The notes beneath the pieces were generated by a model that searched no databases, was not told where the DNA came from, and was given only the letters and a program-made list of their open reading frames with translations. The position numbers were made by a program, and so were the translations under genes. This document shows, piece after piece, positions 1-10,880 of a DNA stretch of 64,000 nt (its first letter is position 1; every line of letters begins with the position of its first letter). Origin of the DNA: Meira nashicola (Eukaryota > Basidiomycota > Exobasidiomycetes > Exobasidiales > Brachybasidiaceae); NCBI GenBank assembly GCA_001600355.1, contig BCJU01000001.1, positions 2,625,178 to 2,689,177 of the forward strand, given 5' to 3'.

Positions 1-3000
1 AACGGGGTATACATAAAGCAGCAAGTGAGGTAAACCTATTCTCCGAAGCAAAGGTTGATTCACGAAAACGATGGGCAGGCAGATGGACAGATTGGGCTTT
101 AGAAAAGACGCCGAATTCAGATTTTATGCCACACACTTCTTGGGACCAAGGTGACTCTGAGTGTAAAGAGCGAACGATTCCGGCAAATGCACGCTTGTTA
201 GCAATGCAGGATATTAGCTCGTTCAGTGTGGGATTCATTTTAGGGAAAGCTGTTTCTGCGAAGGATAGCTTGCATCTAAGTCTCTCTCTTGCGCCTGTCA
301 CAGTCGGTGGTGATGCTTGTATTGGCATGGCTGAGCGTATCCAGGATGAAAAGGCACAAAGACATAACAACTCGGAAGAGGCTGTCAAGGACTCATCAAA
401 AGTATCAAAGCCAGTGCACTCTTCACCTCGAACAGCTGAGCTATTTGAGATGTTTGGATCAGTTTCGGTATCCATTCCGTCCGTATTAGTCGATATGAGC
501 TCCAAATCATCTTTTACCGCTTTGTCAGCAGCAGAGTTGGATCCTAGTGATGCCTATTTGCCTTCTTCGATCCAACTACTAACGGAAATCGACGGATTCA
601 ATCTTTCAATAAAGACCAGTAGATTACCGGATGAGATGCATCAAAGTTTCTTGGGAACGTGTGGTTTAAAGAATTACAAAGCCGCGATCGCAAGAAGGGC
701 ATTATCTGGTGGCTTGCGATGGACTTTAGGTAGAAGAAGAGCTGCATTCGTCGAGCATAGAAGGGTGTTTGCATTCTCGGCATCCCTTGCTCACATTGAT
801 GTTCGATTGGGAATAGATGGCAAAAAGCCACAATCGAAATTGTTGAAGATGTCAGACTTGAGTGTAAAGATGCGCTCTTCCTGGACACCGATAGGTTTAT
901 TGATCACCGGTCCTTCAAACGCATGTTTCGCAGGCGATCCAAACGAACAAGCAGTCGTCTTAGATGCAAAGATGGATTCGTTGAATGGAAACGTCACGAT
1001 GCAACATCTTTGTTCTTTACTCACTTTCTTCCGATATCGTCAAGCAGAACGTTTGCAGCACCGTCAAGAGATAGGAGTTGCCCAGAAACAAAGCCTCAAA
1101 GAAGCAAGGCAGTCCAAATCGAGCGAACATGAATCAATGATGCGCCAGATACCCAGATTTCACGTTGGCATTGAGCTGAACAAGATGTCTTACTGCTTCG
1201 ATGCGTCCGAATTACTACAAATGGGAAATGAAAAACCAACATTGGATTTTATGGTGGAAGTCCCAAAAGTCTCATTCTATGCAGAAGGAAATTATCAAGA
1301 TCAATGTGTGAGACGCAGCGAGAACGAACGAAAGGCAGCATGGAAAGCGCTAGCAAAGGATGAATTGGAATGGAGCTTGAAGCCATGCAGTAAACTTAAC
1401 AGCGCTTCTGTTGATGCTTCATCAATATCATCCGCTGCCAAGACTGGAGGATATTTTGATTGGCGCCGTGGCTCTCTCAGCGGCTCATCACCTAAATCGC
1501 CAGACAGCGTTGATTCGCCGCCAATTTCACCTTTGCTAGAACAGCAAAAGCAACCTATGACAATGAATGAAGCCTTGGAGAAAATGCGACAGATGCAAGA
1601 GCTAGAAAAGAATCAAAAGAAGCTGCATAAGCCGCGTGCTCAAGGAGGTTCGATAAAGAAGTCTCATCTTTCTGCTACTTCCGTCAATTCTCCAACGCAC
1701 AATCTTCGTTGTCAATCTACATGCGCATTCAATCAGATCAAAATGTTTTGGATTATGGACGGTCATGACATTTCTTCACAAAGGAGAGCGCGCGATGGAG
1801 AAAATCAACTTCCTTCATATGTCGATCAGACTTCTGTTCGAGAAAGGACGCATAGGCATGTGTTGGCTTTGAACGATTTCGAAGCAGTATGTTCGGTAAG
1901 CGTACCTGGCGATCAAGATTTACTTGGCAATCATGTCACTTTGATGACCGATAGACGTTCAATAGATGTTCGCACAAGTTTGGAAGAGGTAGACTTGGAC
2001 ATGTGGCATACATCTTCCTTGCATGCCACTCGTGTATGTTTGCAGGCGATCAGCATTGCTAACAAGAAGGTACAATTTAGTGAAGAAGACGAGAAAGCGG
2101 ATGAACACATTCAAGAATCGACCCATCAAGAGGCTGACGATAAAGATCTTCCACCTCTGATCGATCTATTGAAACCGAACAGCATTTTATACTTCTCAGT
2201 TGGCACCATTGTTGCTCACCTCGGTGGATCGGATGCACGTTGCGATCCTGGTATGTTTCGTGGAGTAGGGGTGGATATCAAAAGGGCTATCTTTCAAGTC
2301 GCAGTGGCGAAATTGGAACCTAGAAGGTTGAATGACCCTTCACATTACTCAATGGGCGCAAGAAGTGCGCTGGATTTACCAGAAGATCAACGGACTAGCG
2401 TGACAGCCTTGGCAGTCCGTCATGGCAAAGCAGCTTCGGCCAAGCTTAATATTTTTCAGATGGGAGTTTTTCCTTTACTGGATGCGCAAATGGCTACCGC
2501 TCAACATATCGGAGGAAATGGAGCAGACGATGATAGTGATATCGAACATAAATATAATTTTGATGCTGATACCTTTGGTTCGCCTTCTATCATCGCACCT
2601 GCTGTCTGGGATTTCCAAAGAACTCGTCCACAACATACCAAACAACATCGCTTGCGTGCCCGATTTCGTCAACAAGATCGCTCAAATTTTATATTATGGG
2701 TTCCAAAATTTGCATTGCGTGCAAATTTAGTGCCTAAAGATATGAGAGCCAGCAAGATTGGAAAGCATACGGAAGAACTTCAGATCGCTACTGAAGATTC
2801 AGATTTGGTTTCTCTCAAGATTGAATTGCTTCACACATACTGCGCTTTGGTTGCAATTGCCTCTCTAAAAAGCTTGAAGCCAACGTCAACGAACAAAAAG
2901 TCTGACGTAAATTCCCAAAATGAAGCCAAACAAAAACAAAAGAATGAGAAAAAGGGTAAGAGAAAATTCCAGATACCAAGCTATTATGCTGCTTTACGCA

Positions 3001-6000
3001 TTAGTGATATTCAAATTTCTGTTGCATTGCCAAGCGATGTCAATCTCTTTCTACGGATTCAACATATGGAGCTTATACATGTCCATCACGGGGACTCTTC
3101 GATTGGCTTTGAACGCTTAATATGCGCAGTAGAAAGTCCAGAAGTGCCATCAAAGGGCATGTGGGAAGAATTAGCACGTATGAGAGATTGTAAGGTACGT
3201 TTGGAAGATGGCAAGGAGGACGGAAAGCCAATGCGAGTAAAGGTCAATGTGGACGGGATCAGCTTTCGCGTACCGTTCAATTATACCGTACATCCAATCA
3301 TCGACAGTACTGTTGTATCCATCAAAACAACTAAACAGCTCATACATCAATTCGTGAAAGGAGGAAATGATTCTGTCATTGTTCCTGTAGCTGAAGAAGC
3401 AAAACATTTGCCCATCATTGATGTTAAAGTACGAATCTTCTCTATTGAAGCAGAAGATGATCCATTCGAAACAAGGCTGAACATTATCTGGCGTGCTGGC
3501 GGTGACGAAAATCAAGCAAGATCAGAACGTGAAAGCGCTTTCCAGGACAAAGTACATGCTCTGGAAAACCTACGAACAAACGATCCAAGCTCAGAATCAA
3601 TAGCTACAATGACTACTTCAGCATCTGAAAGTGACGGATTGGAAGATGACAAATTGCGTAGACAGGCAAAGGTGAGCATAGAGGAAGCACGAACGAGATT
3701 GGATGCCTTTAATGCGTCCAGTTGGTCCAGACGATTCGGAAACGCACAAGCTGAACAAGCACGTCGAGAAGAAGCCAATGTTCGTCGAATATATGGTCGT
3801 TTGCCACCTCATGCGATGCTGCAAAATGATCTGCCTATCAAACTTGCTCCTCGTTCAAGAGCTGCGCCTTTATTCCGTTCTACTATGACAAAATTACATA
3901 TCGTCGTAAGTCCTCCATCGTTTCCGGAGAGTAAGCTGAGAGATTTCTTGTATGAGCAAGGGGACGAAATACCGCGCGATATGGAATACTCTCTACTTAT
4001 TCCTCTTCACATGAACCTTCGAATGGACGAATGGAAGATTGATCTTCGTGATTATCCAATGCCTCTATTGCACTTCCCGCCAGTCAATCGAAATACGCAA
4101 CCTGATACATTGGCAGCTGTTGAAATGGAGATGGATTTCTGTATAGCCGAGCAGTTGGGATCTGAGAAAGCACTTCGTCATATTAGTGCAATCGTCGTGC
4201 CTGCTGCTACAGGAAGACCTGATGCTGTGGAATATGGTATCTCGGTTCCAAGAATGTCTATGCCTACGAAATTTTATGGTTCTCCGGTTTTGAATATCAA
4301 TTCGAGTTATCCTACAAGACTTGTTTGGGGTCAATCAGTTCAACCCGCTATTCACGATGTTGTTCGCGTATTCGAAGGTATCACAAGTCCTCCACACGAT
4401 CCTTCGCCAAGGATTGGATTTTGGGATAAAATGTCATTAATCATGCAAGGTGCGTTAAAGGTGCAATTTCCAGGCGAAGGACAATTTCATGTTTACCTCA
4501 AAGGAAGTCGTGATCCGTATCACATCTTAGGTCATGGTGCAGGTTGGGTAAAGTGTTGGCGTGGCAACGTAGAATTACGTCTAGGTTTCGAAAATCCCCA
4601 AAAAGAAGTCTTTCAAATTTTGAGTGATGAATATATTCTAGCAATTCCAGATTTGAAAGATTACATTGATCGAGCAGCCACAGGTACGGAAAGACGCGAT
4701 CCAGAAGAGGAATCGACTTCGAATGGCAAAAATGGTCCTTCATCTTACAAGCGTGCGCAGAATAGCAACGATGCAACAAGTGATGGCGATAAAAAGAAAC
4801 ATGGAAGTCATAAAACGCCTACAATTGCTTCCTCTTTAGTGTCCAGCCATCATCGTTACATGCGTGATCCAGAGTTCAGAAAGATTTGTATGAAGTTGAC
4901 CAATGGCGTACGATGGGGATTTGGATTGATTTTGGAAAGAACTTGTACGGAGAAGAGCTGTGTACAAAAGACAAAGTGTCAAGGTGCTCCATTTTACCGT
5001 GTCTGTCGCTTTTGGACTCGAAAGAAGCATTGGCAAGTGTATACAAGATCACACGAATATGTTGATACATTACCGGAAGATCAAAGAGGTGACTCCTATG
5101 AAGGTTGGCGTTCGCATCATCTACACTTTTCGGTTTCGATTGATTCACCTCGTGATGGTAAGGATGATAGAGCAGGTGAACATCGAGAAAACGACAGAAG
5201 CAAGAAGAGCTCCACAGAACCTGGGCCGAGTGCAAACGCAGTCAACAATTTATACTTTACTCCTTTGGCATGGGAACACTTTTGGGCGTGGATGCGGTTA
5301 TTTGACAGCGCTTTGAGCTTGCCAATCAGACATGGCAAATTGTTCCCAGGCTCTTTGGAACAATCACCCAAATTTGGGCGTCATTTAGGAACGATCAAAT
5401 ATCATTTCAACATTGCACCACTTCTCATTTCACACTTGTATCCTCAAGCGAACAAAATGGATTGGGCTCGTGGCAGAACTACATTAATCGGCGTCAAAGC
5501 AAGAATGGCTACTTTTCATATGGACTTTCATCAAAGACAACAAGAAATTGTTGTAGATAGGCCAGAATTGGGTGGACAAAGGAAGACATTCCACAAACCA
5601 TTTTATGAGGCAGAAGTTGATTTAGCCAATATCAATTTCCGTACATTGGCAGGGCAATTCCAAGAGCCAGATAAACGTTTGGTCCCTCTACAAGACGTGG
5701 ACGAGAACGAGGACAACGAGCATGATAACATCTTCAATGATAGTGAAGAAGAAGAAGAATCTGGCCCATCAGATCGGGATTTGGAGTGGTATGATTTGCA
5801 CGATTTCGTTGAACTAGACTGGGCACCTCCTGAAGGCGGCAGACAGCCTAGAATACGACTAATCGAAGCAATGACATGTCCACGTTTCAGCTACTATCGA
5901 CGTATCGAGTCGAAAGGTGAACGTGTTCAACGTACAAAGGGCGAAAAATCGCCGGATGATCAAGATAACAACAATGAGACTGCCAAATTAGAAAATACAA

Positions 6001-9000
6001 AGTTCGGGCATGAGAATACGCATGTTTGTTTGGTTGGAATTGCTCCTACACCTCCTAAAGTTCAAATTGCCTTAGCCGAAGCCAGGCTAGACATTTTGAA
6101 ATCTCAATTGAAAAGCTTCTTGGGCAAATCGGGAGGAGAACCGCTCAATGAAGAATTCATGGGCGGAGAAGGCCGGGCAAAAGCAGAGACAGAACGTGCA
6201 AAGAAAGCAATCTCGGAAGAGGAACGAGATTTGCATAAAAAGGTCAAATTGGTGCGAGAGTATATCGCACTGTTGAACAACATTCAACATAAAGTATTTG
6301 ATACTGACGATCATCACACCAGTGAGCCAGAACATCTGGCAAATACTTCAGAAGGTATCACAGAAATGCCAGGCGCACATTCTTCATTGTCGGGTAACGA
6401 TGCTTTACATGAATGGCAAGCATTTGACAATCGATACTTCATTCATAATCCAGTCATCTTTTACAGCAATCAAACAAGAGATGTTTTGCTGAAATATTAT
6501 CTCAGCTCGCGTAAACGAAGAGGAATAGTACACTCCTTATCTGCTCGTGCTGTACGTACAATACGTGATTTAGGGAGAGAAGATGACGATAGCGATGGCA
6601 AAGACGTTAACAAACGTGACACAGTACATCGTACTTATTCCAAATCCACCGTTCAAACGCAAGACGATCCCGATCCAGAGGATGGAACGACACCCAAGCC
6701 AAACGCTACTGAGCGTAAGGCCAAGAATCGATCAAGGTCTGGTACAGAAAATCTTGACGGTATCTTGAAAGATGCTGTAGAATATATGATGCCAACTGAT
6801 GAGAGTGAAAAGAACGCAAATGGGGTACGGAATAGCGGTGAAGGAAGAAGTGGAGGATGGCAAGCAGAAAGCAGAGCGGCTTTTGCTGCACTAATGGAAA
6901 ATTGTGACCCGCAAGAAGGAATATCGGACGAATTCGAAGTTCGAAGATCAAATGTTTGTGTCGTGTTGAAACCACAAATCGTTCTGCGAAGTTTGGTGAA
7001 TGACAAATCGACTGTGATTATTACTGCAGCAAGAGCGAGATTGCGAAATTATAGCGTCAAAGATCCTCGAGTCGAAGAGGATAGTGTAAACGAAAGGGTA
7101 TTGTATAGAAATTTCATTGGAGTAGATGCTCTTCAAGGTTTCCACCCGAGCAAAAAGTGTACTTTCGTCAACAACAAAACGCGCGGGTCTTCCAATTTTG
7201 TCTACGTGCCTCTGGAAACTTTGATAGACGTACGATACGAGACGAGCGATTTCGATCGTATTTGCCCTCGTACAGATGCGATGGTACAATACGATAAGTT
7301 CAACAAGCTCAGATTAAACGATCCAAATCACCCGGTTGCCGCTTCCAATTCTGATGAAGAGGAGAGGTCCGATGAGGATGATGTGAAAGATGAAAGGGAT
7401 CAAAGTGACCATCTTCGTCATTCTATGGATTTGATCAAAGTTCGCTGTCCACGGTATTCAGTTTCTGCAAATGCGGATCAATTTGGAGCTATTTACAATG
7501 TGGTAACGGATTTATTGCTATACCGTGACCCTGCATATCGAGAACATGCTAAAAAGTTGGAAGTAATGATGTTCAGTTATGATCTATCCGACGTGGAAAC
7601 GTTGGCCGATCTTGTTCAGTCTTTGCAGATTCGCATTCGACATGCTAAAGAACTTCATGCGCAATATCAACTTCATTTCGATCTTTTGAACGAACAAGGA
7701 AGGTTGGACTTCTTAGCGCTCAAAGCAGAGATCAATGATATGCAAGATGAGCTGAATCTTTTGCTGGAAGCCATTACGCAAGCCGATGATAATTCAGATA
7801 AAGAAAAGAAATCTGCTTTGAGGCTAGAAGCTAATGCAAGAGATGTTGCCTGGAATATGATGGGCAACAAAGATGGTGAATTGTTGGCAAAGATGTCTAT
7901 CCGAAGTGCCAATTTCACGTGGATGAATAAAGCAGACAATTCAGTCGTGAACAGTTTGACAGTAGGTGATTTAAATGCTGTCAATGTTGATCCAAATGCC
8001 GTCTTTCAAGAGATTATTACAAAGTACAACTCACCTGATCATCATCCTATGAAGGAGAACGGAATGCTTCTTGTCGCTGCCTGGTCAGTTCTACCTCCTG
8101 TAGGTGGGATTGCCATCGTGGATCATTTTGAACTTCACTTGCATCCTTTGCGTATTCAAATCGAGAGAAGGATCGGCAGACAGATTGAAGAATATATTTT
8201 TGGTAGTATGCGTGAAAAGCGAAAAGAACGAGAGGAACATGAAGAACAAGGTGAAAACAATCAAAAAGGTGATGGAACAGGAGATCACAAATCAAATCGT
8301 GGAAAGGGAATTTTGACAAAGCGATTCAAACAATTGAAAGGCGCAATCAGTGGTCACAGCCATTCTTCCAATTCGAAAGATCAAAATGAAGAGCATCATC
8401 AACATCCAGAAGAAGAGGCTTCTCCGATTCAATCTGGACAGTCTTCCCCTCGCAAGACCACCAAACCACTTCCTTCTGATCGGAAAAGCATTGATGCTCG
8501 TCGCTCGATGAATCTTCATCGTACTTCGAGCAGATCACTTTTGAATCATGAAGACAAAAATAGATCGCTTTCTTATTACGGCTCAAGTGGACAATTAAGC
8601 AATAGTACAAATAAGGATGGAGGCAATGGTGAAAATGGAGGTGAAGGTGGTGGATCTGATGGAGAATCTGAAGAAGAAAGCGGTCAACGTGCAATCGCAT
8701 CAAGGAATGCGATCGAGATGCGTGAGCGTGCATCAAAGACAGTCACCTTCGTTTCAGTCAAAGTTTCACAAACAATCTTTTGTTTGAGTTACAAGAGTGA
8801 GAAACAAAAATCTATCGTCGATTTGTATGATCTCGTATTCAAATCGCCAAAGCTCGAATATAGAAATCGAACATGGGCACACGCTGATCTAGCCAACCAT
8901 TTGAAGCGTGATATCATCAAGGCTGCATGGAAACAAAGATCAACATTGATCAAAGGAGTGATCAGTCAAAGAAGACCTCCTGCTACGCAAAGAGTTGCTC

Positions 9001-9482
9001 AAGCAGCAATGACGTTAACACGCAGTAGAAACCATACTACACCTTTATCAAACCCAAGCGGTCATTCTCCAACTTCAGAAATGCGAAATGCATTGACTGG
9101 AGCTATAGAGTACCCTTTAAAGAAAGCGGCTTCCTTAACTTCATCATCCTCTTTGAGAAAGTCTTCTAGCAATAATGGCACTGTGCATGGTGCAGAAGAA
9201 GGGCATGGAATTGCAAATGGAGACTCTCATGATACATCCGGTGAAAGATCTCATCGATCTAATTCCACTTCAAACGAAGATGGCAAACGTAAATCATCCT
9301 CTACAGATCTCATGAGGAACAGAAGGAAATCTTCTTCATCTGCTACTCATGATGAACGTCAACGCATTTCATCTTCCTCCGAACAAAGACGTACACCGGA
9401 ATTCCGTTTACTTGTCGATCCACCATCATTTTCAACCACTGACTCGCATGGCAGTCTCTCTTCGAATAGTAAACAACAATAA
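1..9482 (+). CDS. FMP27: FMP27/Hobbit/SABRE-family bridge-like lipid transfer protein (BLTP2), 5' truncated
   Basis: The reading frame is open from base 3 with no stop, so the gene runs in from the left edge; the first in-window ATG is at 126 and the part from there is 3118 residues. Counting from that ATG, the family signature GFWDK is at about residue 1431. It is preceded by the conserved block with APLFR (about 1240) and LRDYPMPLLHFPP, and followed by the W-rich region around DWAPPEGG (about 1898). A predicted coiled coil lies near nt 7600-7800, and the last 400 residues are Ser/Asn/Glu-rich and probably disordered. Family knowledge: these are rod-shaped proteins with a hydrophobic groove that carry phospholipids at ER-plasma membrane contacts. 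The N-terminal membrane anchor would lie outside the window. The body is uninterrupted by introns. Family assignment is secure; the true start is not visible. Confidence 0.93.
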   Translation, partial: RGIHKAASEVNLFSEAKVDSRKRWAGRWTDWALEKTPNSDFMPHTSWDQGDSECKERTIPANARLLAMQDISSFSVGFILGKAVSAKDSLHLSLSLAPVTVGGDACIGMAERIQDEKAQRHNNSEEAVKDSSKVSKPVHSSPRTAELFEMFGSVSVSIPSVLVDMSSKSSFTALSAAELDPSDAYLPSSIQLLTEIDGFNLSIKTSRLPDEMHQSFLGTCGLKNYKAAIARRALSGGLRWTLGRRRAAFVEHRRVFAFSASLAHIDVRLGIDGKKPQSKLLKMSDLSVKMRSSWTPIGLLITGPSNACFAGDPNEQAVVLDAKMDSLNGNVTMQHLCSLLTFFRYRQAERLQHRQEIGVAQKQSLKEARQSKSSEHESMMRQIPRFHVGIELNKMSYCFDASELLQMGNEKPTLDFMVEVPKVSFYAEGNYQDQCVRRSENERKAAWKALAKDELEWSLKPCSKLNSASVDASSISSAAKTGGYFDWRRGSLSGSSPKSPDSVDSPPISPLLEQQKQPMTMNEALEKMRQMQELEKNQKKLHKPRAQGGSIKKSHLSATSVNSPTHNLRCQSTCAFNQIKMFWIMDGHDISSQRRARDGENQLPSYVDQTSVRERTHRHVLALNDFEAVCSVSVPGDQDLLGNHVTLMTDRRSIDVRTSLEEVDLDMWHTSSLHATRVCLQAISIANKKVQFSEEDEKADEHIQESTHQEADDKDLPPLIDLLKPNSILYFSVGTIVAHLGGSDARCDPGMFRGVGVDIKRAIFQVAVAKLEPRRLNDPSHYSMGARSALDLPEDQRTSVTALAVRHGKAASAKLNIFQMGVFPLLDAQMATAQHIGGNGADDDSDIEHKYNFDADTFGSPSIIAPAVWDFQRTRPQHTKQHRLRARFRQQDRSNFILWVPKFALRANLVPKDMRASKIGKHTEELQIATEDSDLVSLKIELLHTYCALVAIASLKSLKPTSTNKKSDVNSQNEAKQKQKNEKKGKRKFQIPSYYAALRISDIQISVALPSDVNLFLRIQHMELIHVHHGDSSIGFERLICAVESPEVPSKGMWEELARMRDCKVRLEDGKEDGKPMRVKVNVDGISFRVPFNYTVHPIIDSTVVSIKTTKQLIHQFVKGGNDSVIVPVAEEAKHLPIIDVKVRIFSIEAEDDPFETRLNIIWRAGGDENQARSERESAFQDKVHALENLRTNDPSSESIATMTTSASESDGLEDDKLRRQAKVSIEEARTRLDAFNASSWSRRFGNAQAEQARREEANVRRIYGRLPPHAMLQNDLPIKLAPRSRAAPLFRSTMTKLHIVVSPPSFPESKLRDFLYEQGDEIPRDMEYSLLIPLHMNLRMDEWKIDLRDYPMPLLHFPPVNRNTQPDTLAAVEMEMDFCIAEQLGSEKALRHISAIVVPAATGRPDAVEYGISVPRMSMPTKFYGSPVLNINSSYPTRLVWGQSVQPAIHDVVRVFEGITSPPHDPSPRIGFWDKMSLIMQGALKVQFPGEGQFHVYLKGSRDPYHILGHGAGWVKCWRGNVELRLGFENPQKEVFQILSDEYILAIPDLKDYIDRAATGTERRDPEEESTSNGKNGPSSYKRAQNSNDATSDGDKKKHGSHKTPTIASSLVSSHHRYMRDPEFRKICMKLTNGVRWGFGLILERTCTEKSCVQKTKCQGAPFYRVCRFWTRKKHWQVYTRSHEYVDTLPEDQRGDSYEGWRSHHLHFSVSIDSPRDGKDDRAGEHRENDRSKKSSTEPGPSANAVNNLYFTPLAWEHFWAWMRLFDSALSLPIRHGKLFPGSLEQSPKFGRHLGTIKYHFNIAPLLISHLYPQANKMDWARGRTTLIGVKARMATFHMDFHQRQQEIVVDRPELGGQRKTFHKPFYEAEVDLANINFRTLAGQFQEPDKRLVPLQDVDENEDNEHDNIFNDSEEEEESGPSDRDLEWYDLHDFVELDWAPPEGGRQPRIRLIEAMTCPRFSYYRRIESKGERVQRTKGEKSPDDQDNNNETAKLENTKFGHENTHVCLVGIAPTPPKVQIALAEARLDILKSQLKSFLGKSGGEPLNEEFMGGEGRAKAETERAKKAISEEERDLHKKVKLVREYIALLNNIQHKVFDTDDHHTSEPEHLANTSEGITEMPGAHSSLSGNDALHEWQAFDNRYFIHNPVIFYSNQTRDVLLKYYLSSRKRRGIVHSLSARAVRTIRDLGREDDDSDGKDVNKRDTVHRTYSKSTVQTQDDPDPEDGTTPKPNATERKAKNRSRSGTENLDGILKDAVEYMMPTDESEKNANGVRNSGEGRSGGWQAESRAAFAALMENCDPQEGISDEFEVRRSNVCVVLKPQIVLRSLVNDKSTVIITAARARLRNYSVKDPRVEEDSVNERVLYRNFIGVDALQGFHPSKKCTFVNNKTRGSSNFVYVPLETLIDVRYETSDFDRICPRTDAMVQYDKFNKLRLNDPNHPVAASNSDEEERSDEDDVKDERDQSDHLRHSMDLIKVRCPRYSVSANADQFGAIYNVVTDLLLYRDPAYREHAKKLEVMMFSYDLSDVETLADLVQSLQIRIRHAKELHAQYQLHFDLLNEQGRLDFLALKAEINDMQDELNLLLEAITQADDNSDKEKKSALRLEANARDVAWNMMGNKDGELLAKMSIRSANFTWMNKADNSVVNSLTVGDLNAVNVDPNAVFQEIITKYNSPDHHPMKENGMLLVAAWSVLPPVGGIAIVDHFELHLHPLRIQIERRIGRQIEEYIFGSMREKRKEREEHEEQGENNQKGDGTGDHKSNRGKGILTKRFKQLKGAISGHSHSSNSKDQNEEHHQHPEEEASPIQSGQSSPRKTTKPLPSDRKSIDARRSMNLHRTSSRSLLNHEDKNRSLSYYGSSGQLSNSTNKDGGNGENGGEGGGSDGESEEESGQRAIASRNAIEMRERASKTVTFVSVKVSQTIFCLSYKSEKQKSIVDLYDLVFKSPKLEYRNRTWAHADLANHLKRDIIKAAWKQRSTLIKGVISQRRPPATQRVAQAAMTLTRSRNHTTPLSNPSGHSPTSEMRNALTGAIEYPLKKAASLTSSSSLRKSSSNNGTVHGAEEGHGIANGDSHDTSGERSHRSNSTSNEDGKRKSSSTDLMRNRRKSSSSATHDERQRISSSSEQRRTPEFRLLVDPPSFSTTDSHGSLSSNSKQQ

Positions 9483-9838
9483 TCAAATAATTAATGCTTA
9501 TCACAAATGTATTATGATGTACTCTGTCCTTATACATATGTATCATGAAAATCCATACATGCAATCAATTCATGAAATGCTTAATGTGTCTCAATGATTG
9601 ATACCTTTTCCTTCACTCTTAGCAGATACGGTCAATTTTTATGCATTTCAGCATAGAATGTATGAAGTCATGGTACATGAGCTAAAGCGTGCGTATCCAC
9701 AAACGGTAGCCGGTTGCAGGAACGCAAACTATAATGGCCATCAAAGCGGTAGAGCCTGATGTAAAGTTTTTTTTGAACATGGTGAATAGATGCGTGCATA
9801 TGTTATACGTAAATGAATGATCGAGAGGAGAAAACTGT
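9483..9838. other. Convergent intergenic spacer FMP27 / RPS6
   Basis: This is the shared 3' flank of two convergent genes. It is AT-rich with TATACATATGTAT-like tracts just after the FMP27 stop. I see no gene or RNA in it. Confidence 0.6.
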
Positions 9839-10880
9839 TTAAGCTTGAACCTTGGCACCAATGCTTCCAGCCTTGTCTTTGCGAGCAACACGTTCTGCTT
9901 TGCGGGCTGCACGTTCGGCCTTGAATTCGCCTTGACGTTTGGCCAACAATACGGCATACTCTTCCTTTTGTGCTTTTTGTTGTTCGGATTTGCGGACCTT
10001 GAGGGAGCGCAAATGACGCTTGCGTTGTAAACGTTGAGCGGTGATCAAACGTTGAACCTTGGGTGCCTTGGTGTATGGCTTAGCACCTTCCTTCTTTCCG
10101 GTAACTTCACGACGAACAACGAATTGACGAACGTCATCCTTTTTAGTCAAGTTGAAGAATTTACGGATGTGGTTGGCACGCTTGGGACCCAAACGTTTTG
10201 GTACAACACTGTCGGCATCGGTCAAACCTGGGATATCTTGTTCACCTTGTTTAACGATGATCAAGTGAAGAGCTTGCATATCAGGACCGACGATGCAACC
10301 ACGAACGGACTTACGGCGACGTTCACCGGTACGGCGTTGACGGTAGCAAGAAGAGTTTTCACCCAACAAAAGACGGACACGGTTGGGGACTAAAACACCA
10401 TTCTTCATTGGGAAACCTTGTTTGTCGTTACCACCTCCGATACGGACGACGTAGCCTTTGAATTCGTCACCCAATGAGTCGATCTCTACTTCTTGGGCCA
10501 TTCTCTTATCCCAAAAGATACGTGTACGGCGGTCATCGTCGATTTCGAATGACTTTTGCGCTCCCGTAGCCGGGTTGGCGAAGTTGAGCTTCCTGTGAAG
10601 TTGAAAGAAGATATTAATGATGGTCAGTAACTATAACGAAAGTGAAGATATGATGATGTCCGTGTGCTATTCCCGTACGCTGTAACGAGATCTTTTCATC
10701 GATTTTCGTCATCGTCAAGATCGACTAGTCTTTTTTCCCAATAAAGTATTGTCGAATCTACTTCCTCCCATTCCTTCGGTGCCCCTCCTTTTTCTCGCAT
10801 CAAGCTCTACCTCTCACCCCCTCCATCACCTAGTCGTAGCCGTAATGTATTTTTCCATCACCAATATAGGATACTCACAT
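9839..10880 (-). CDS. RPS6: 40S ribosomal protein eS6 (two exons, split start codon)
   Basis: Component of the small ribosomal subunit. The long exon (10592 down to 9839) encodes an almost textbook eS6 from [10 protein letters not shown] through [20 protein letters not shown] and the Lys/Arg-rich tail. An ATG at 10501 is internal: upstream codons back to 10591 encode the conserved N-terminus ([10 protein letters not shown] to RIFWDKR). The exon begins at 10592 with G after CACAG. The initiating AT is at 10880-10879, directly before a good donor (GTGAGTAT). CDS: complement(join(9839..10592,10879..10880)), 251 residues. The 286-nt intron 10593-10878 has an ACTGAC branch-like site about 40 nt from the acceptor. 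It diverges from RPS13. The C-tail ends GAKVQA and lacks the RRxSS phosphorylation motif seen in yeast and animals. Function certain, splice model strong. Confidence 0.93.
10593..10878 (-). other. RPS6: Intron of RPS6, phase 2 inside the ATG
   Basis: Donor GTGAGTAT at 10878 and acceptor CACAG at 10593. It rejoins AT and G into the start codon. Weak box-C-like GTGATGG strings occur inside, but I could not fold a convincing box C/D snoRNA. Confidence 0.85.

Noticed and set aside
10593..10878. Possible intronic box C/D snoRNA in RPS6
   Set aside because: Box-C-like strings have mismatches and no terminal stem pairing C and D boxes could be found by eye.
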